This document shows, in pieces, positions 52,777 through 62,294 of a DNA stretch of 64,000 nt. The stretch comes from Labrenzia sp. OB1 (GTDB lineage Bacteria; Pseudomonadota; Alphaproteobacteria; Rhizobiales; Stappiaceae): positions 32,447 through 96,446 of the forward strand of contig NZ_JSEP01000021.1 of the NCBI RefSeq assembly GCF_001624695.1, given 5' to 3'. Every line of letters starts with the position of its first letter. Position 1 is the stretch's first letter. The notes under the pieces were generated by a model. It saw only the letters and a list, made by a program, of their open reading frames with translations, searched no databases and had not been told where the DNA came from. A program made the position numbers and the translations under genes.

Positions 52777-53401
52777 ATTCGACCGGATCGATCACCAGAA
52801 GAAACCTGGCTCGCCCGTCCGGCGTGACTTCCGGCGACCTGTGCAGCAGGCCTGTGGGTTCCGCATCCGGCCACAGGCGTCCGCGAAACAGGGCGGCAGA
52901 ACCGCGCGCGGTCTGTCGTATCTGACGCGTTTCGCCCCCCGGTGCTTCCGGAACATATTCTGTTCCCGAACCGCGGTAGGTGCACAGCAAACGGGCCTGA
53001 ACAGCGTCGACATGGAATTTCGGACACATCGTCTCCCGAATGACCTCCAGACGGACCCGAACCTCGCGAACGCTCAAGATGGCCGAGAAGATCAGCGCAA
53101 GAGCCCCTATGTCGCCGGTCAGCATGTCCCGCGCATTGCCTTGCGGCGTTCCTGCCGCCTCACAAGCGGCGATCACAGCCGCCTCGACCAGATGAACCGG
53201 CACCACGGCCCTGAAATCCGGAAGCCGCTCGGTCGGCAGGCCGTCTATCCATGTCAGGAAACCCGGGTCCAGCGGTCTTGTCCAGATCGCCGCGCCTATA
53301 CCGGATGAACGGATACTCGACAGAATGTCCGGGTCCGACCCCATGATGACATCCCTGGCAGAGTTGCTGCCGGCGCCAGCCCTTTGCGCTGCGGCTCTCA
53401 T
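52775..53401 (-). CDS. DUF1826 protein, Zur-regulon type
   Basis: Protein of 208 residues with the DUF1826 pattern: KFHVDAVQARLLCTYRGSGTEYV, ARGSAALFRGRLWPD, LLHRSPEV. The conserved His-Asp and the later His suggest metal or cofactor binding as in oxygenase-like folds, but no reaction is known. Its ATG overlaps the stop of the upstream CobW-like GTPase by four bases, so translation is coupled, and both should be under the Zur box at 54626. This gene pairing is typical of zinc-starvation operons in proteobacteria. Confidence 0.85.
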   Translation of the reverse strand: MRAAAQRAGAGSNSARDVIMGSDPDILSSIRSSGIGAAIWTRPLDPGFLTWIDGLPTERLPDFRAVVPVHLVEAAVIAACEAAGTPQGNARDMLTGDIGALALIFSAILSVREVRVRLEVIRETMCPKFHVDAVQARLLCTYRGSGTEYVPEAPGGETRQIRQTARGSAALFRGRLWPDAEPTGLLHRSPEVTPDGRARFLLVIDPVE

Positions 53402-54612
53402 GCCGCTACCTCGGCAAGTCTGAACGGTGGAAACGGATCGGGCAATGTCCGGAAGACGCTCAGGTCATTACCGGCCTCCGCCTCGATCAGGCAGGCATCC
53501 AGCCGGGCTTTCAGCGACGGCCAGTCGATTCCAGCTCCGATAAACACGATTTCCTGACGCCTGTCGCCGAAGGGCTCGGTCCAGTGCGCGTGCGCATATG
53601 CCCTGACGCGCTCGTCGTCCGGCCATTTCTGAACAGGCATCGACGCCCACCATGTGCCAAGCGGTGCGATGCTGGACAGGGCACCGGCGAGCGAAAACTC
53701 GATGACCCAGTCCGGCCTGCTGCCGATCCAGAAATGCCCCTTCGCCCGAATGACACCCGGCAGAGATCCGTTCAGCAGGGTATGGATCCTTCCCGGGTCG
53801 AATGGGCGCCGCGCCCGGTAGACATATGAGCTGACCCCGTATTCTTCCGTTTCCGGCACATGATCAGCGAAACCATAGAGCTCCTTGGCCCAGGTCGGAT
53901 GTTCATGCGCCTTGTCAAAGTCGAAAAGTCCTGTGTTGAGGATGTCGGATGGCGCGACTTCGCCAAAGTCGGTCTCAACGATCGCGGCGTCTGCGTTCAG
54001 ACTACGGATAACCTTTCGGGCCGCATCGCCTTCGGAACGTGTGGCCGCGCTGACCTTGTTCAGGATCACGACATCCGCAAACTCGATCTGGTCGGTCAGC
54101 AGATGCACCAGTGTGCGCTGGTCCTCTTCCCCCAGGGTCTCGCCACGATCGTGCAAAAAGTCATGGCTGGAAAAATCGCGCAACAGATTGACCGCGTCCA
54201 CGACGGTCACCATCGTATCCAGCCGGGCGACATCCGACAGGCTGCGGCCGTGCTCGTCGCGGAATTCAAAGGTGGCCGCAACCGGAAGAGGTTCGGAAAT
54301 CCCGGTCGACTCGATCAACAGGTAGTCAAAGGTCTTCGCTTCAGCCAGACGCCGCACTTCCTGCAACAGGTCATCGCGCAACGTGCAGCAGATGCAGCCA
54401 TTTGACATCTCGACCAGGGTCTCATCGGTCTTGCTCAGTTCCGCACCTCCCGCGCGCACAAGATCCGCATCGATGTTCACTTCCGACATGTCGTTCACGA
54501 TGACCGCCACCTTGAGACCGTCCCGATTGTTGAGAACGCGATTGAGCAAGGTGGTTTTGCCGGCCCCCAGAAAACCTGACAGGACCGTTACGGGAAGGCG
54601 AGGATCGGGCAT
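53398..54612 (-). CDS. CobW/COG0523-family zinc GTPase (ZigA/YciC type)
   Basis: GTP-dependent metallochaperone of 404 residues. P-loop GFLGAGKT (13-20), the metal-binding CxCC motif in NGCICCTLRDD (73-76), IESTGISEP and the guanine-specificity NKVS are all present, followed by the CobW C-terminal domain. Under zinc limitation such proteins deliver zinc to essential enzymes. A near-perfect Zur operator lies 14 bases upstream of the start. An alternative role in cobalamin synthesis (true CobW) is unlikely, since no cob genes are near. Confidence 0.92.
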   Translation of the reverse strand: MPDPRLPVTVLSGFLGAGKTTLLNRVLNNRDGLKVAVIVNDMSEVNIDADLVRAGGAELSKTDETLVEMSNGCICCTLRDDLLQEVRRLAEAKTFDYLLIESTGISEPLPVAATFEFRDEHGRSLSDVARLDTMVTVVDAVNLLRDFSSHDFLHDRGETLGEEDQRTLVHLLTDQIEFADVVILNKVSAATRSEGDAARKVIRSLNADAAIVETDFGEVAPSDILNTGLFDFDKAHEHPTWAKELYGFADHVPETEEYGVSSYVYRARRPFDPGRIHTLLNGSLPGVIRAKGHFWIGSRPDWVIEFSLAGALSSIAPLGTWWASMPVQKWPDDERVRAYAHAHWTEPFGDRRQEIVFIGAGIDWPSLKARLDACLIEAEAGNDLSVFRTLPDPFPPFRLAEVAA

Positions 54613-54625
54613 GGTGGCTCCGTTC

Positions 54626-54645
54626 TGTAATGTTATTACATTACA
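54626..54645. promoter_or_regulatory. Zur operator upstream of the zinc GTPase
   Basis: TGTAATGT, four bases, ACATTACA: 8-bp perfect arms matching alphaproteobacterial Zur boxes. On the minus strand the possible -10 GATAAT (54650-54645) abuts it, so bound Zur would block RNA polymerase when zinc is plentiful. Confidence 0.82.
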
Positions 54646-54732
54646 TTATCTACACCACAGCCCTGCGTCCTGACAAGCCCCATTTCTCTCTTTGAGTTTG
54701 TTGCCGGATCAACCGGCCCGTCGCAGCGGGTT

Positions 54733-56004
54733 TCAGCCGACGTTCTGCCCTGCGCCCTCCGGCCAAACAACCTGATTGCGGCCGCGTTTCTTGGCTGTAT
54801 ACATCCGTTCGTCAGCCGACTTGAAAAGAGCCTTCAGTGTCCTGCCGTCATCCGGCGCGCTGGACACACCGATGCTGACAGTGACCTTTTCCGGCAGATA
54901 GACCTTGCTGAAGCGTTCGATCATCCGGCGCAGCCGGTCAGCCAGGGAGGCTGCACCTTCCACCGGCAAGCGTTCGCACAAGAGCACGAATTCCTCGCCT
55001 CCGACCCGGTAAAGATGGTCGTCCGTGCGCAGGTTTTCCGTCAGCAGACGTGCAACCAGTTTCAACACCTCGTCGCCGGCCTGATGTCCATAGCGGTCAT
55101 TGACCAGTTTGAAATGATCGATGTCGATCACCAGAAGCGACACCGACCGGCCTTCCTTAAGGTTCCTGGCGAGAATTCCGGGCCCCTTTTCGGCATACTG
55201 GCTGCGGTCCAGCGTCCCCGTCAGGTGATCGCGGATGGAGGCCTCCAGAAGCTGCTTGTAGCGCTCGCGATAGGTCAGAACATGAAATACATCCCGCAAC
55301 GGCCGGTTGGAGAGCCAGGTTTCCTCGTTGTCGAAATACTTCAGGTAGGCCAGCAGCAGCCCCGAATAGACGATTGTCGCCACCATTTTGGCCGCCCAGC
55401 CGCCGAAGAACACATGCCACGGCGCGCCGGAGACGTAATGAAGAGCCAGAAAGAAACCCGCCTGATCGAAGGTCAGCACCAATGCGCCGCAAACCAGAAC
55501 ACGCAGCCCCAGATTTCCTTTGAACCATTTACCGATCCGCTCGTACAGCACGATGATGGCGATCGCGTCGACAAACAGCAGCAAGGTTCCCCATACCATC
55601 AAGAATCCCATCTCGTCGACGAAGGCGATGTCGGGGCTGCGGCCTTCGGTGACGGTGATTGTCTCATGGTTGCGCAGGATCATCACCAGAGCGACGATCA
55701 GGAAATTGCCGATCAGAAGTCCGTAGATCGGCTGACGAACCACCTGCGCGTCTTCGCGAATGTAAAGCAGCAGGATCATCAGCAGCTTTCCGGAAAACAA
55801 CACCGTGGAGCCCGGCGAGACGATGCCGAACGGCAGTTCTATGTAGAAAATGCTGGCGAGATAGGTTTCCAGGAAATGCATGACGCCAAGGGCGCACATG
55901 AAGACGCCGATGCCGATTTTCCTGCGTGCTCTGAGCAGGGCCATCATGACGGTGAAATACACGGCCGCCTGGGCGAAAAGGAGAAACGCGTTGAAGATTG
56001 CCAT
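54733..56004 (-). CDS. membrane-bound diguanylate cyclase (GGDEF)
   Basis: Inner-membrane protein of 423 residues with about seven helices (1-220) and a cytoplasmic GGDEF domain. The active site is GGEEF, a functional variant, and RTDD five residues ahead is an intact inhibitory I-site, so product inhibition is expected. The domain also has DHLTGTLDR and DIDHFKLVNDRYGHQAGD. It would make c-di-GMP in response to an unknown membrane signal. No EAL domain. The PilZ-like protein at 36 kb is a possible receptor, not linked. Confidence 0.92.
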   Translation of the reverse strand: MAIFNAFLLFAQAAVYFTVMMALLRARRKIGIGVFMCALGVMHFLETYLASIFYIELPFGIVSPGSTVLFSGKLLMILLLYIREDAQVVRQPIYGLLIGNFLIVALVMILRNHETITVTEGRSPDIAFVDEMGFLMVWGTLLLFVDAIAIIVLYERIGKWFKGNLGLRVLVCGALVLTFDQAGFFLALHYVSGAPWHVFFGGWAAKMVATIVYSGLLLAYLKYFDNEETWLSNRPLRDVFHVLTYRERYKQLLEASIRDHLTGTLDRSQYAEKGPGILARNLKEGRSVSLLVIDIDHFKLVNDRYGHQAGDEVLKLVARLLTENLRTDDHLYRVGGEEFVLLCERLPVEGAASLADRLRRMIERFSKVYLPEKVTVSIGVSSAPDDGRTLKALFKSADERMYTAKKRGRNQVVWPEGAGQNVG

Positions 56005-56475
56005 GTCCAGATCAGCTTTTATCGGCAGACCAGATCTCGGCGGACCAGATCATGACCTCCAAGACAGCGAATATGAGATGAATTTCCGTAACGGAAGAAA
56101 GCCCGGTACCTTCACACCAGCTTTCGATACGTAAAGTATGCATTGCTTGTTTTGACAAGGCATTTTAACAAATTATCGGCCTGAGGGGTCGATTTTCCCC
56201 GAATCCCATCCGATTTCAACCGAAGCGACACGAAAGCCGTCCGTTACAACAGAAATCAGCGTCTCGCTAGCTCAGGCCCGGAAATGATGTCCGCGGCCTT
56301 GGGCCGAGACAGGCCGGTTCTGCGCCTCGGCATACAAAACGCGCTTTGTCCGGCGCTCAACGCCGGCAAGACCCGCAGCACTTCTGCCGCGAGTCAGCTC
56401 TGACAAATCAAGCCTGTCCATTTCTAAACCACTGGCCGCTTCCACTCGAACGTCAGTGACCCGAGATCTCGGCCA
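56005..56475. other. 471-base gap upstream of the GGDEF gene
   Basis: AT-rich around 56130-56180 (probable promoter). At 56294-56310 a 17-base stretch resembles half of a REP-like unit with two changes. No gene seen. Confidence 0.5.
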
Positions 56476-57225
56476 TTAGGCTACCAGAGCGTCCGCGTCC
56501 GCACCTGCGGTCTGCCTCAGCGGGCAGCCCGGGTCGATCACCGCCCGCCAGATCGCTGCGACGACGTCCTCGGCATGGGTGACATCCGCATTGGCGGCAG
56601 CAGAGGCGGCGGCGAAAACCTGTTCCGCCTGAGAACGGTAGGCTTCGGGAATGCCGCCGGCTTCGGCCATCCGAACTTTCGCATTCATCCCGAAGCTGGT
56701 GCCCGGAGCGCGGCCGGGAAGGACCAGTCTGGTGCGGATGCCGAAAGGCTCCAGTTCGAGCGCAAGGCATTCGGTGAAAGCATTCAACGCCGACTTGCTG
56801 GCGGTATAGACCGGCAGCAGCTGTAGCGGTTTCAACGTGGTGCTGGAGGAAACATTGACGATCGTCCCGGAGCCCCTTGCGCGGAACTGTGGCAGGACGG
56901 CCCGGATCATCTCCATCGTCCCGAGTGTATTCGTCTCGAAAATGGTGCGGATCGTATCCGCTGGCGTTCCCTCGAGCGGTCCCATCCATCCGACACCGGC
57001 ATTGTTGACCAACGCGTCGACAGGCCCCGCGGTCTCGACCGCACGGGCAATCGAGCCAACCTCGGTCACATCGAGCGGCAGCACACGCAAACGGCTAGAG
57101 GCATCAAGCAGGTCCTCACGCGGATTGCGCATCGTTGCAACGACGGACCAGCCTTGGCCGAGGAAGTGCCGGGCGGTCTCCAGACCGAAGCCCGAGGAAC
57201 ATCCAGTGATCATCACGGTTTTCAT
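56476..57225 (-). CDS. SDR-family oxidoreductase (classical)
   Basis: NAD(P)-dependent short-chain dehydrogenase of 249 residues with a complete classical active site: TGCSSGFG cofactor loop, NNAG, Ser in NVSSSTTL and YTASK. The start MKTVMITGCSSGFGLETARH fits the family. It is divergent from an AraC-type regulator with 95 bases between starts, so it is probably the target of that regulator. Substrate unknown. Confidence 0.9.
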   Translation of the reverse strand: MKTVMITGCSSGFGLETARHFLGQGWSVVATMRNPREDLLDASSRLRVLPLDVTEVGSIARAVETAGPVDALVNNAGVGWMGPLEGTPADTIRTIFETNTLGTMEMIRAVLPQFRARGSGTIVNVSSSTTLKPLQLLPVYTASKSALNAFTECLALELEPFGIRTRLVLPGRAPGTSFGMNAKVRMAEAGGIPEAYRSQAEQVFAAASAAANADVTHAEDVVAAIWRAVIDPGCPLRQTAGADADALVA

Positions 57226-57320
57226 GAAGCGTTCTCCTGTTCATGGAAGACCGCACCATCGACAATGCAGATCGAACTTTCTATAATCAAAAATCCATAA
57301 TTAATTAGCAAAAGTCCTAA

Positions 57321-58247
57321 ATGCTTGATCCTCTCTCCGAAATCATCGCCCTGCTGCAACCCCGCGCGCCGTACTCGAAACTGGTCGACGCGGCTGGCCC
57401 CTGGCGTGTGCGGCGAACTGAAGTCGAACAGGTCTATTATTGTCTGCTTCTTGCCGGTCAGGCGCGCCTCGAAGTCGACGGCAAACCAACGCTCGATCTG
57501 CAGGCGGGCGATTTCGTTCTCGTCCCGGCCACGCAGGGCTTTTCCATGTCGAGCGTCCACCCCCTCCCGCCTTCAGGATTGCAGAGCCGTCCTCACATGC
57601 GCGAGGACGGCGGCGTCCGGCTTGGCGTTGAGGAAGGACCGGCCGCGGAGCAACTGCTCATAGGTTATTGCAGTTTCGGGTCGCCTGATGCCGGGCTTCT
57701 TGTTTCCCTGCTGCCCGACATGGTTGTCGTCAGGGGCGAGCGGCGGCTCTGTGACCTTGCCGGACTTGTCCGTGACGAAGCCCGGGCGGAGCGTCCGGCG
57801 CGGGATGTGGTTCTGGAACACCTGCTGCAGGTGCTGTTGATCGAGGCGCTGCGCTCGGGCACCGAGACCGGCGCCACGCCCGGTCTCCTGCATGCGTTGG
57901 CGGACAAGAGGCTTGCCGGAACGTTGCGCGCCATGCATGCCGAGCCCGGACGCTTGTGGAGCGTTGCGGACCTGGCGCGGGAAGCCGGCCTGTCTCGCTC
58001 CGCCTTCTTCACGCGGTTCAACCGGATCGTCGGCATGCCCCCGATGGATTACCTGCAGAACTGGCGAATGACGCTGGCAAAACACATGCTGAGAACACGC
58101 CAGAACAGCATTGCGGAGATTGCGGAAAAGGTCGGCTACGGCTCGACCAGCGCTTTCAGCGTTGCCTTTTCCCGCCGCGTCGGCCAGCCGCCGGCCCACT
58201 ACGCACGAACGGCTGCGATCACCGTCCAGATGCCCCAGGAGGCATAG
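57321..58247 (+). CDS. AraC-family regulator with cupin sensor
   Basis: Regulator of 308 residues: an N-terminal cupin-type sensor (LLLAGQARLEVDGKPTLDLQ, then AGDFVLVPA) and a C-terminal double helix-turn-helix (WSVADLAREAGLSRSAFFTRF; ISIAEIAEKVGYGS-like SIAEIAEKVGYGSTSAFSVA). This is the cupin_6/AraC layout often found beside an SDR or aldo-keto reductase gene that it controls. ATG 57321 is close to an AT-rich divergent promoter. Confidence 0.9.
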   Translation: MLDPLSEIIALLQPRAPYSKLVDAAGPWRVRRTEVEQVYYCLLLAGQARLEVDGKPTLDLQAGDFVLVPATQGFSMSSVHPLPPSGLQSRPHMREDGGVRLGVEEGPAAEQLLIGYCSFGSPDAGLLVSLLPDMVVVRGERRLCDLAGLVRDEARAERPARDVVLEHLLQVLLIEALRSGTETGATPGLLHALADKRLAGTLRAMHAEPGRLWSVADLAREAGLSRSAFFTRFNRIVGMPPMDYLQNWRMTLAKHMLRTRQNSIAEIAEKVGYGSTSAFSVAFSRRVGQPPAHYARTAAITVQMPQEA

Positions 58248-58259
58248 GGGCAGGAACAC

Positions 58260-58763
58260 CTAACGCCAGATATCGCCCGAAGCCGCGACCCGCAATTTCG
58301 AGGACAGCGCGTTCAAAGCAATCTTGTGCACGGCCTCGGTGGGGGCAGTGCAGAGATCGCCTATGACGATAACGTTGAATGCTTCGGCCGCACGCGAAAT
58401 TGCCGTGAACACCACGCAGTTCTGGGTCATCATTCCGCAGATCAGCAGCTCCGTCACCCCTTCCAGATATCCTGAGAGGTCGGTATCATGAAAGGCGTCG
58501 GCCACCTGCTTGACCACATTGGGCGCTTCCCCGGCTGCAGCCAGGATCGCCGGCCGGATCTCTGTTCCGCTTGCGCCGGCTGCCAGCAGTCCCGCCGGTG
58601 CATTCGAGACATGCTGCACCAAAACGACACGCTCTCCGGCCTTTCGGGCCTGACCGATCGCGGCAACGATACGCCCCTCCACATCCTCGGCCTGATGCAG
58701 CGGCAAGCCGCCACCCGGGAAATAGTCATTCTGGATATCGATCACGAGAAGGGCACGGCTCAT
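58260..58763 (-). CDS. isochorismatase-family cysteine hydrolase
   Basis: Protein of 167 residues with the family triad Asp9 (LVIDIQND), Lys85 (NVVKQ) and Cys116 (MMTQNC). The family includes nicotinamidases, N-carbamoylsarcosine amidases and isochorismatases; sequence alone does not choose. It converges with the AraC gene by 12 bases and is divergent from a GlxA-type regulator, which probably controls it. Confidence 0.88.
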   Translation of the reverse strand: MSRALLVIDIQNDYFPGGGLPLHQAEDVEGRIVAAIGQARKAGERVVLVQHVSNAPAGLLAAGASGTEIRPAILAAAGEAPNVVKQVADAFHDTDLSGYLEGVTELLICGMMTQNCVVFTAISRAAEAFNVIVIGDLCTAPTEAVHKIALNALSSKLRVAASGDIWR

Positions 58764-58855
58764 CTATGTAACTCCTTTTGCTGTCCCTCCGGTCTACTGC
58801 CTCGAACAGGTGTTTTTCAGTGGCCCGAAGGACATGTTGGGATTAAATTGGGCCA

Positions 58856-59791
58856 ATGCGCATCGCCGTCATCGCCTATCAGGGCATCAGCCCCTTCATG
58901 CTGTCGACTCCGCTCGCGGTGTTCGGAGAACCCTTTCTCGCCAGTGGCCACGACGTTGTGGTTTGCGGCGAAAGCGACCGGATCGTGGCGTCGGGCGGCC
59001 TCACAATCGAGATCTCCCACCCGCTTGCAGCCGTCGATGAAGCGGATGTCGTCATCCTTCCCGGATGGCGGGATGCAGCCGAACCCGTCTCGCCAGCCAT
59101 CGTGCGGCAACTGCGTTCGGCACATGAACGCAATGCTCTCGTCGCAGGCCTGTGCCTCGGGGCCTTCGGGCTGGCAGAAGCCGGTCTTCTGAACGGGCGG
59201 CGCGCCACAACCCACTGGGCACGTGCCACAGAGCTTGGCACGCTCTATCCGGCCATCCGGATCGATCCTGCGGCGATATACGTTGACGACGGCCAGGTGG
59301 TGACCTCGGCAGGGATCGCCGCCGGACTGGATTGCTGCCTGCATCTGCTGGCCCGCCTGTCCGGCGCTGCCGAGGCCAACCGCGTCGCCCGCCATCTTGT
59401 CGTCGCGCCGCAACGGAGCGGCGAACAACCGCAATTGATCGAACGGCCGGCCCCCGCCTCTTCGGCGGAGCGCCGGGTTGCCGACATCCTGGAGCAGCTT
59501 TGGGCCGATCCCGCACAAACACCGTCTCTTGACGATCTTGCCGCAAAGGCAGGCATCAGCCGCCGCAGCCTGAGCCGATATATCCGCGCGCGCACCGGCG
59601 GCAGCCTGAGCGGCTGGCTGCGCCGCGCCAGGATCGCCCGTGCCCAGGACAGGCTGCTGCGGGGCGAAAAGGGACTTGAGCGCATCGCGGTCAGTAGCGG
59701 CTTTCCCGACGCCCCGTCCTTGCGCAAGGCTTTTCGCGGCGAGTTGGGCACGACACCCACTCAGTGGCTTGCAAGAGAACGGATCGGATAA
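58856..59791 (+). CDS. GlxA-type regulator (DJ-1/PfpI domain plus AraC HTH)
   Basis: Regulator of 311 residues: an N-terminal DJ-1/PfpI-like domain with the nucleophile-elbow-like GLCLGAFGLAEAGLL (Cys near 101) and THWARATEL, then an AraC helix-turn-helix domain (LDDLAAKAGISRRSLSRYIR, IAVSSGFPDAPSLRKAFR). Relatives often sit next to isochorismatase-family hydrolases and control them, as here where the two start 92 bases apart in opposite directions. Confidence 0.9.
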   Translation: MRIAVIAYQGISPFMLSTPLAVFGEPFLASGHDVVVCGESDRIVASGGLTIEISHPLAAVDEADVVILPGWRDAAEPVSPAIVRQLRSAHERNALVAGLCLGAFGLAEAGLLNGRRATTHWARATELGTLYPAIRIDPAAIYVDDGQVVTSAGIAAGLDCCLHLLARLSGAAEANRVARHLVVAPQRSGEQPQLIERPAPASSAERRVADILEQLWADPAQTPSLDDLAAKAGISRRSLSRYIRARTGGSLSGWLRRARIARAQDRLLRGEKGLERIAVSSGFPDAPSLRKAFRGELGTTPTQWLARERIG

Positions 59792-60163
59792 GTCTCCGGC
59801 TTGAAACACTGTCCCTGGAGACAATTCCCCGTTTAACATCAATGGCTTTCAAAAAAGCACTCATGATCGAAACTCTTCATTCGAATTTCCGCCACTCCTT
59901 CCGGAATTTCATATGATGCCCGCCGGTTAACGCCACTCCACCAATGCTGACGCCTACCGAGCAATTGCAGCGCTCTGACCTAACCGAGCCTCACCGGTTT
60001 TTCCCGCCAAGGGGGCTGCAGGCCCAATTTACTCATGCGGTCGACAGCGCTGCACAAACCAAAAGGCCTGCCTGCATGCGGCAGTTTGCTGGATGTCAAC
60101 GTGAATACATCCATGTTTACTATGGAAGAATGTAGCCGGGTTTTTCCGCGAAGGAGGTCTGAA
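59792..60163. other. gene-free stretch upstream of the DCC-family gene
   Basis: Holds direct repeat copy 1 and an AT-rich part (59850-59920). Short frames over 59944-60135 have no credible ribosome-binding site. Confidence 0.5.
59803..59854. repeat. 52-bp direct repeat, copy 1
   Basis: Matches 62754-62805 at all but about five of 52 positions and in the same orientation. It contains TGTCCCTGGAGACA, an inverted repeat TGTC-N6-GACA. Confidence 0.85.
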
Positions 60164-60613
60164 TTGTCCAGGGCAACAGCGTCCCCGCCTGCGAAAGCAG
60201 GGCTTACTCCGCCCTCGCCACTTGAAGGCAACCTGATCGTATTCGACGGCATCTGCCTGTTTTGTTCCGGCTTCGCGCGGTTCATGGCACAGCGCGACAA
60301 GACGGCACGGTTCAGTTTCGTCAACGCGCACTCGCAAACCGGTCGAGCGCTCTACCTCCGCCATGGTCTCGATCCGGATCTCCTGGAAACGAATATAGTG
60401 GTCTACGAAGGTCAGGCCTATACCGGTATGGCCTCCTTCACTGCGGCAATGAGCAGTCTCGGCTGGCCCTGGAAGGCGTTTATGGTTCTGGATTTCCTGC
60501 CGCACGGGTTTGCAGACAAGCTCTATGACCGGATCGCACGCAACCGCTACCGCCTGGGACGCCGCACCTGTCCATTGCCCTCCAAGGACCTGAAGGACCG
60601 GCTGGTTGACTGA
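60164..60613 (+). CDS. DCC-family (DUF393) thiol-disulfide oxidoreductase-like protein
   Basis: Protein of 149 residues with the DCC signature VFDGICLFCSGFARF, in which Cys31 and Cys34 form a CxxC pair, and the later ILVxEG-like NIVVYEGQAYTGMAS. The fold is thioredoxin-like; no substrate is known. No ATG fits; the TTG at 60164 has a strong AAGGAGG six bases ahead. Its end overlaps the next gene by eight bases, indicating coupling. The upstream residues that remain open are unlikely to be coding. Confidence 0.83.
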   Translation: MSRATASPPAKAGLTPPSPLEGNLIVFDGICLFCSGFARFMAQRDKTARFSFVNAHSQTGRALYLRHGLDPDLLETNIVVYEGQAYTGMASFTAAMSSLGWPWKAFMVLDFLPHGFADKLYDRIARNRYRLGRRTCPLPSKDLKDRLVD

Positions 60614-62294
60614 GGGCAAGCCAACACGGCGCATCGTTGTGATCGGTGGCTACGGCGTCTTTGGCGGCAAGCTCGCTGTGTCCCTGCTTCGCGACAATAG
60701 ATTCGAGGTTGTGATTGCAGGACGCAACATCGAAAAGGCGAAGGCATTCTGCGCAATGCATGGTGGTCACCCTTCCCGGATCGACCGGTCCGCACCGGAT
60801 TTCGCGACCACCCTTGCAGCGCTCACTCCGTTTGTCACGGTAGATGCCGCCGGTCCGTTTCAGTCCTACGGCAAGAAGACCTATGCTGTTGCCAAGGCAG
60901 CACTTTTGTGCGGCAGCCACTATCTGGATCTGTCAGACGACGCAAAATTCACCAGCGGAATTTCCGTACTGAACGAAACGGCCATTGTTGCGGGAAAGAC
61001 CGCGCTATCGGGCGTTTCCAGCGTCCCTGCGCTGTCTTCGGCAGCCGTTGAGGGCCTGCGGGAGAATTTTTCGCGGCTTGACCTGATCGAAAGCGCAATC
61101 CTGCCGGGAAACCAGGCGCCACGCGGCCTGTCCGTCATCCGTGCAATTCTGGCGCAAACCGGTCAGCCGCTGTCCGTTTTCAGGGATGGCTCCCCGGACA
61201 CGGTCATCGGCTGGTCGGGCCTCGCCCGCCGCCGGCTTGGCCCGCACGACAAGACCGATTTGCCGCCGCGCTGGACGAATTTCATCGGCGCACCGGATCT
61301 GGCGCTATTCCCGGAACGCTATCAAGCCCGCACCGTGCTTTTTCGCGCCGGACTGGAACTGCCTGTGATGCATCTTGGGCTATGGTGCCTCAGCTGGCTT
61401 ACACGATTGCGGCTAATCCGATCGCTTGAACCTTGTGCAAAGATTCTTCTAAAAATCGCGGACTGGCTGAAATCTTTTGGCAGTGACCGGGGCGGCATGG
61501 AGGTTCGGCTTGCCGGCCTCGACAGGGAGGGAGCCCCCCTCGCCTGCCGGTGGACACTCATTGCCCAGGCAGGTGACGGACCGTACATTCCGGCAGTTGC
61601 CGCCGCAATTCTGTGCCGCCGCCTTTCCGAAAACAGTGTTGCCTCAGGTGCTCGACCCTGTCTGGGTGAGTTCACACTCGACGATGTCACGATGGCAACC
61701 AGTCATCTGAAAGTCAGAACCTTTATCGACGCTGAAACAAAGCCGACATTATTCCAGCGGGCATTGGGTCCGGCTTTCGGGGACTTGCCGGTGGCGGTAC
61801 AGTCGCTTCATACGGTCTTCGATCGACATCTTTGGTATGGCGAGGCAAGGGTAACCCGTGGAAAAAATATGCTCGGCAAGCTCTTGTGCCGGATTATAGG
61901 TTTTCCGCCTCAAGCGGACAAAATACCGGTCTCCGTCACCATAGACCGGCGCGGCGACCTGGAAGTCTGGAGGCGCGATTTTGGCGGGAAAGTCTTCAAA
62001 TCGGTACTCAGTCTATCGGGTATTCCCGGAGAAGGCGTGGTGCGCGAAAGGTTCGGCCTGACCGCCTTCGACATAAACTTGCAACACAAGGATGGAGCAC
62101 TTACCTATCCTGTGAAGCGCGGGAGCGTCCTAGGCATCCCGCTTCCACAATGGCTGCTTCCTGTGAGCGAAACACGCGAATATACCGAGAGAGACCGTTT
62201 TCATTTTGATGTAAGGGTCTCGTTGCCCGGATTGGGAGAGCTGATCCACTATGCCGGCTGGTTGGAGCCAAACCATTCAGCCGTCCAACGTTAA
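60606..62294 (+). CDS. saccharopine dehydrogenase-like protein with DUF4166-like C-terminus
   Basis: Protein of 562 residues. An NAD-binding Rossmann half (RRIVVIGGYGVFGGKLAVSL) and the saccharopine-dehydrogenase pattern TVDAAGPFQSYGKKTYAVAKA and SHYLDLSDDA are followed by a middle region with hydrophobic stretches and a C-terminal domain of DUF4166 type (LFQRALGPAFGDLPVAVQSLH, GDLEVWRRDFGGKVF, GWLEPN). The TTG at 60606 inside the end of the DCC gene is the likely start, with AAGGACC upstream. Function unknown; true lysine metabolism is unlikely. DCC and this gene form one unit bracketed by the 52-bp repeats. Confidence 0.82.
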   Translation: MTEGKPTRRIVVIGGYGVFGGKLAVSLLRDNRFEVVIAGRNIEKAKAFCAMHGGHPSRIDRSAPDFATTLAALTPFVTVDAAGPFQSYGKKTYAVAKAALLCGSHYLDLSDDAKFTSGISVLNETAIVAGKTALSGVSSVPALSSAAVEGLRENFSRLDLIESAILPGNQAPRGLSVIRAILAQTGQPLSVFRDGSPDTVIGWSGLARRRLGPHDKTDLPPRWTNFIGAPDLALFPERYQARTVLFRAGLELPVMHLGLWCLSWLTRLRLIRSLEPCAKILLKIADWLKSFGSDRGGMEVRLAGLDREGAPLACRWTLIAQAGDGPYIPAVAAAILCRRLSENSVASGARPCLGEFTLDDVTMATSHLKVRTFIDAETKPTLFQRALGPAFGDLPVAVQSLHTVFDRHLWYGEARVTRGKNMLGKLLCRIIGFPPQADKIPVSVTIDRRGDLEVWRRDFGGKVFKSVLSLSGIPGEGVVRERFGLTAFDINLQHKDGALTYPVKRGSVLGIPLPQWLLPVSETREYTERDRFHFDVRVSLPGLGELIHYAGWLEPNHSAVQR

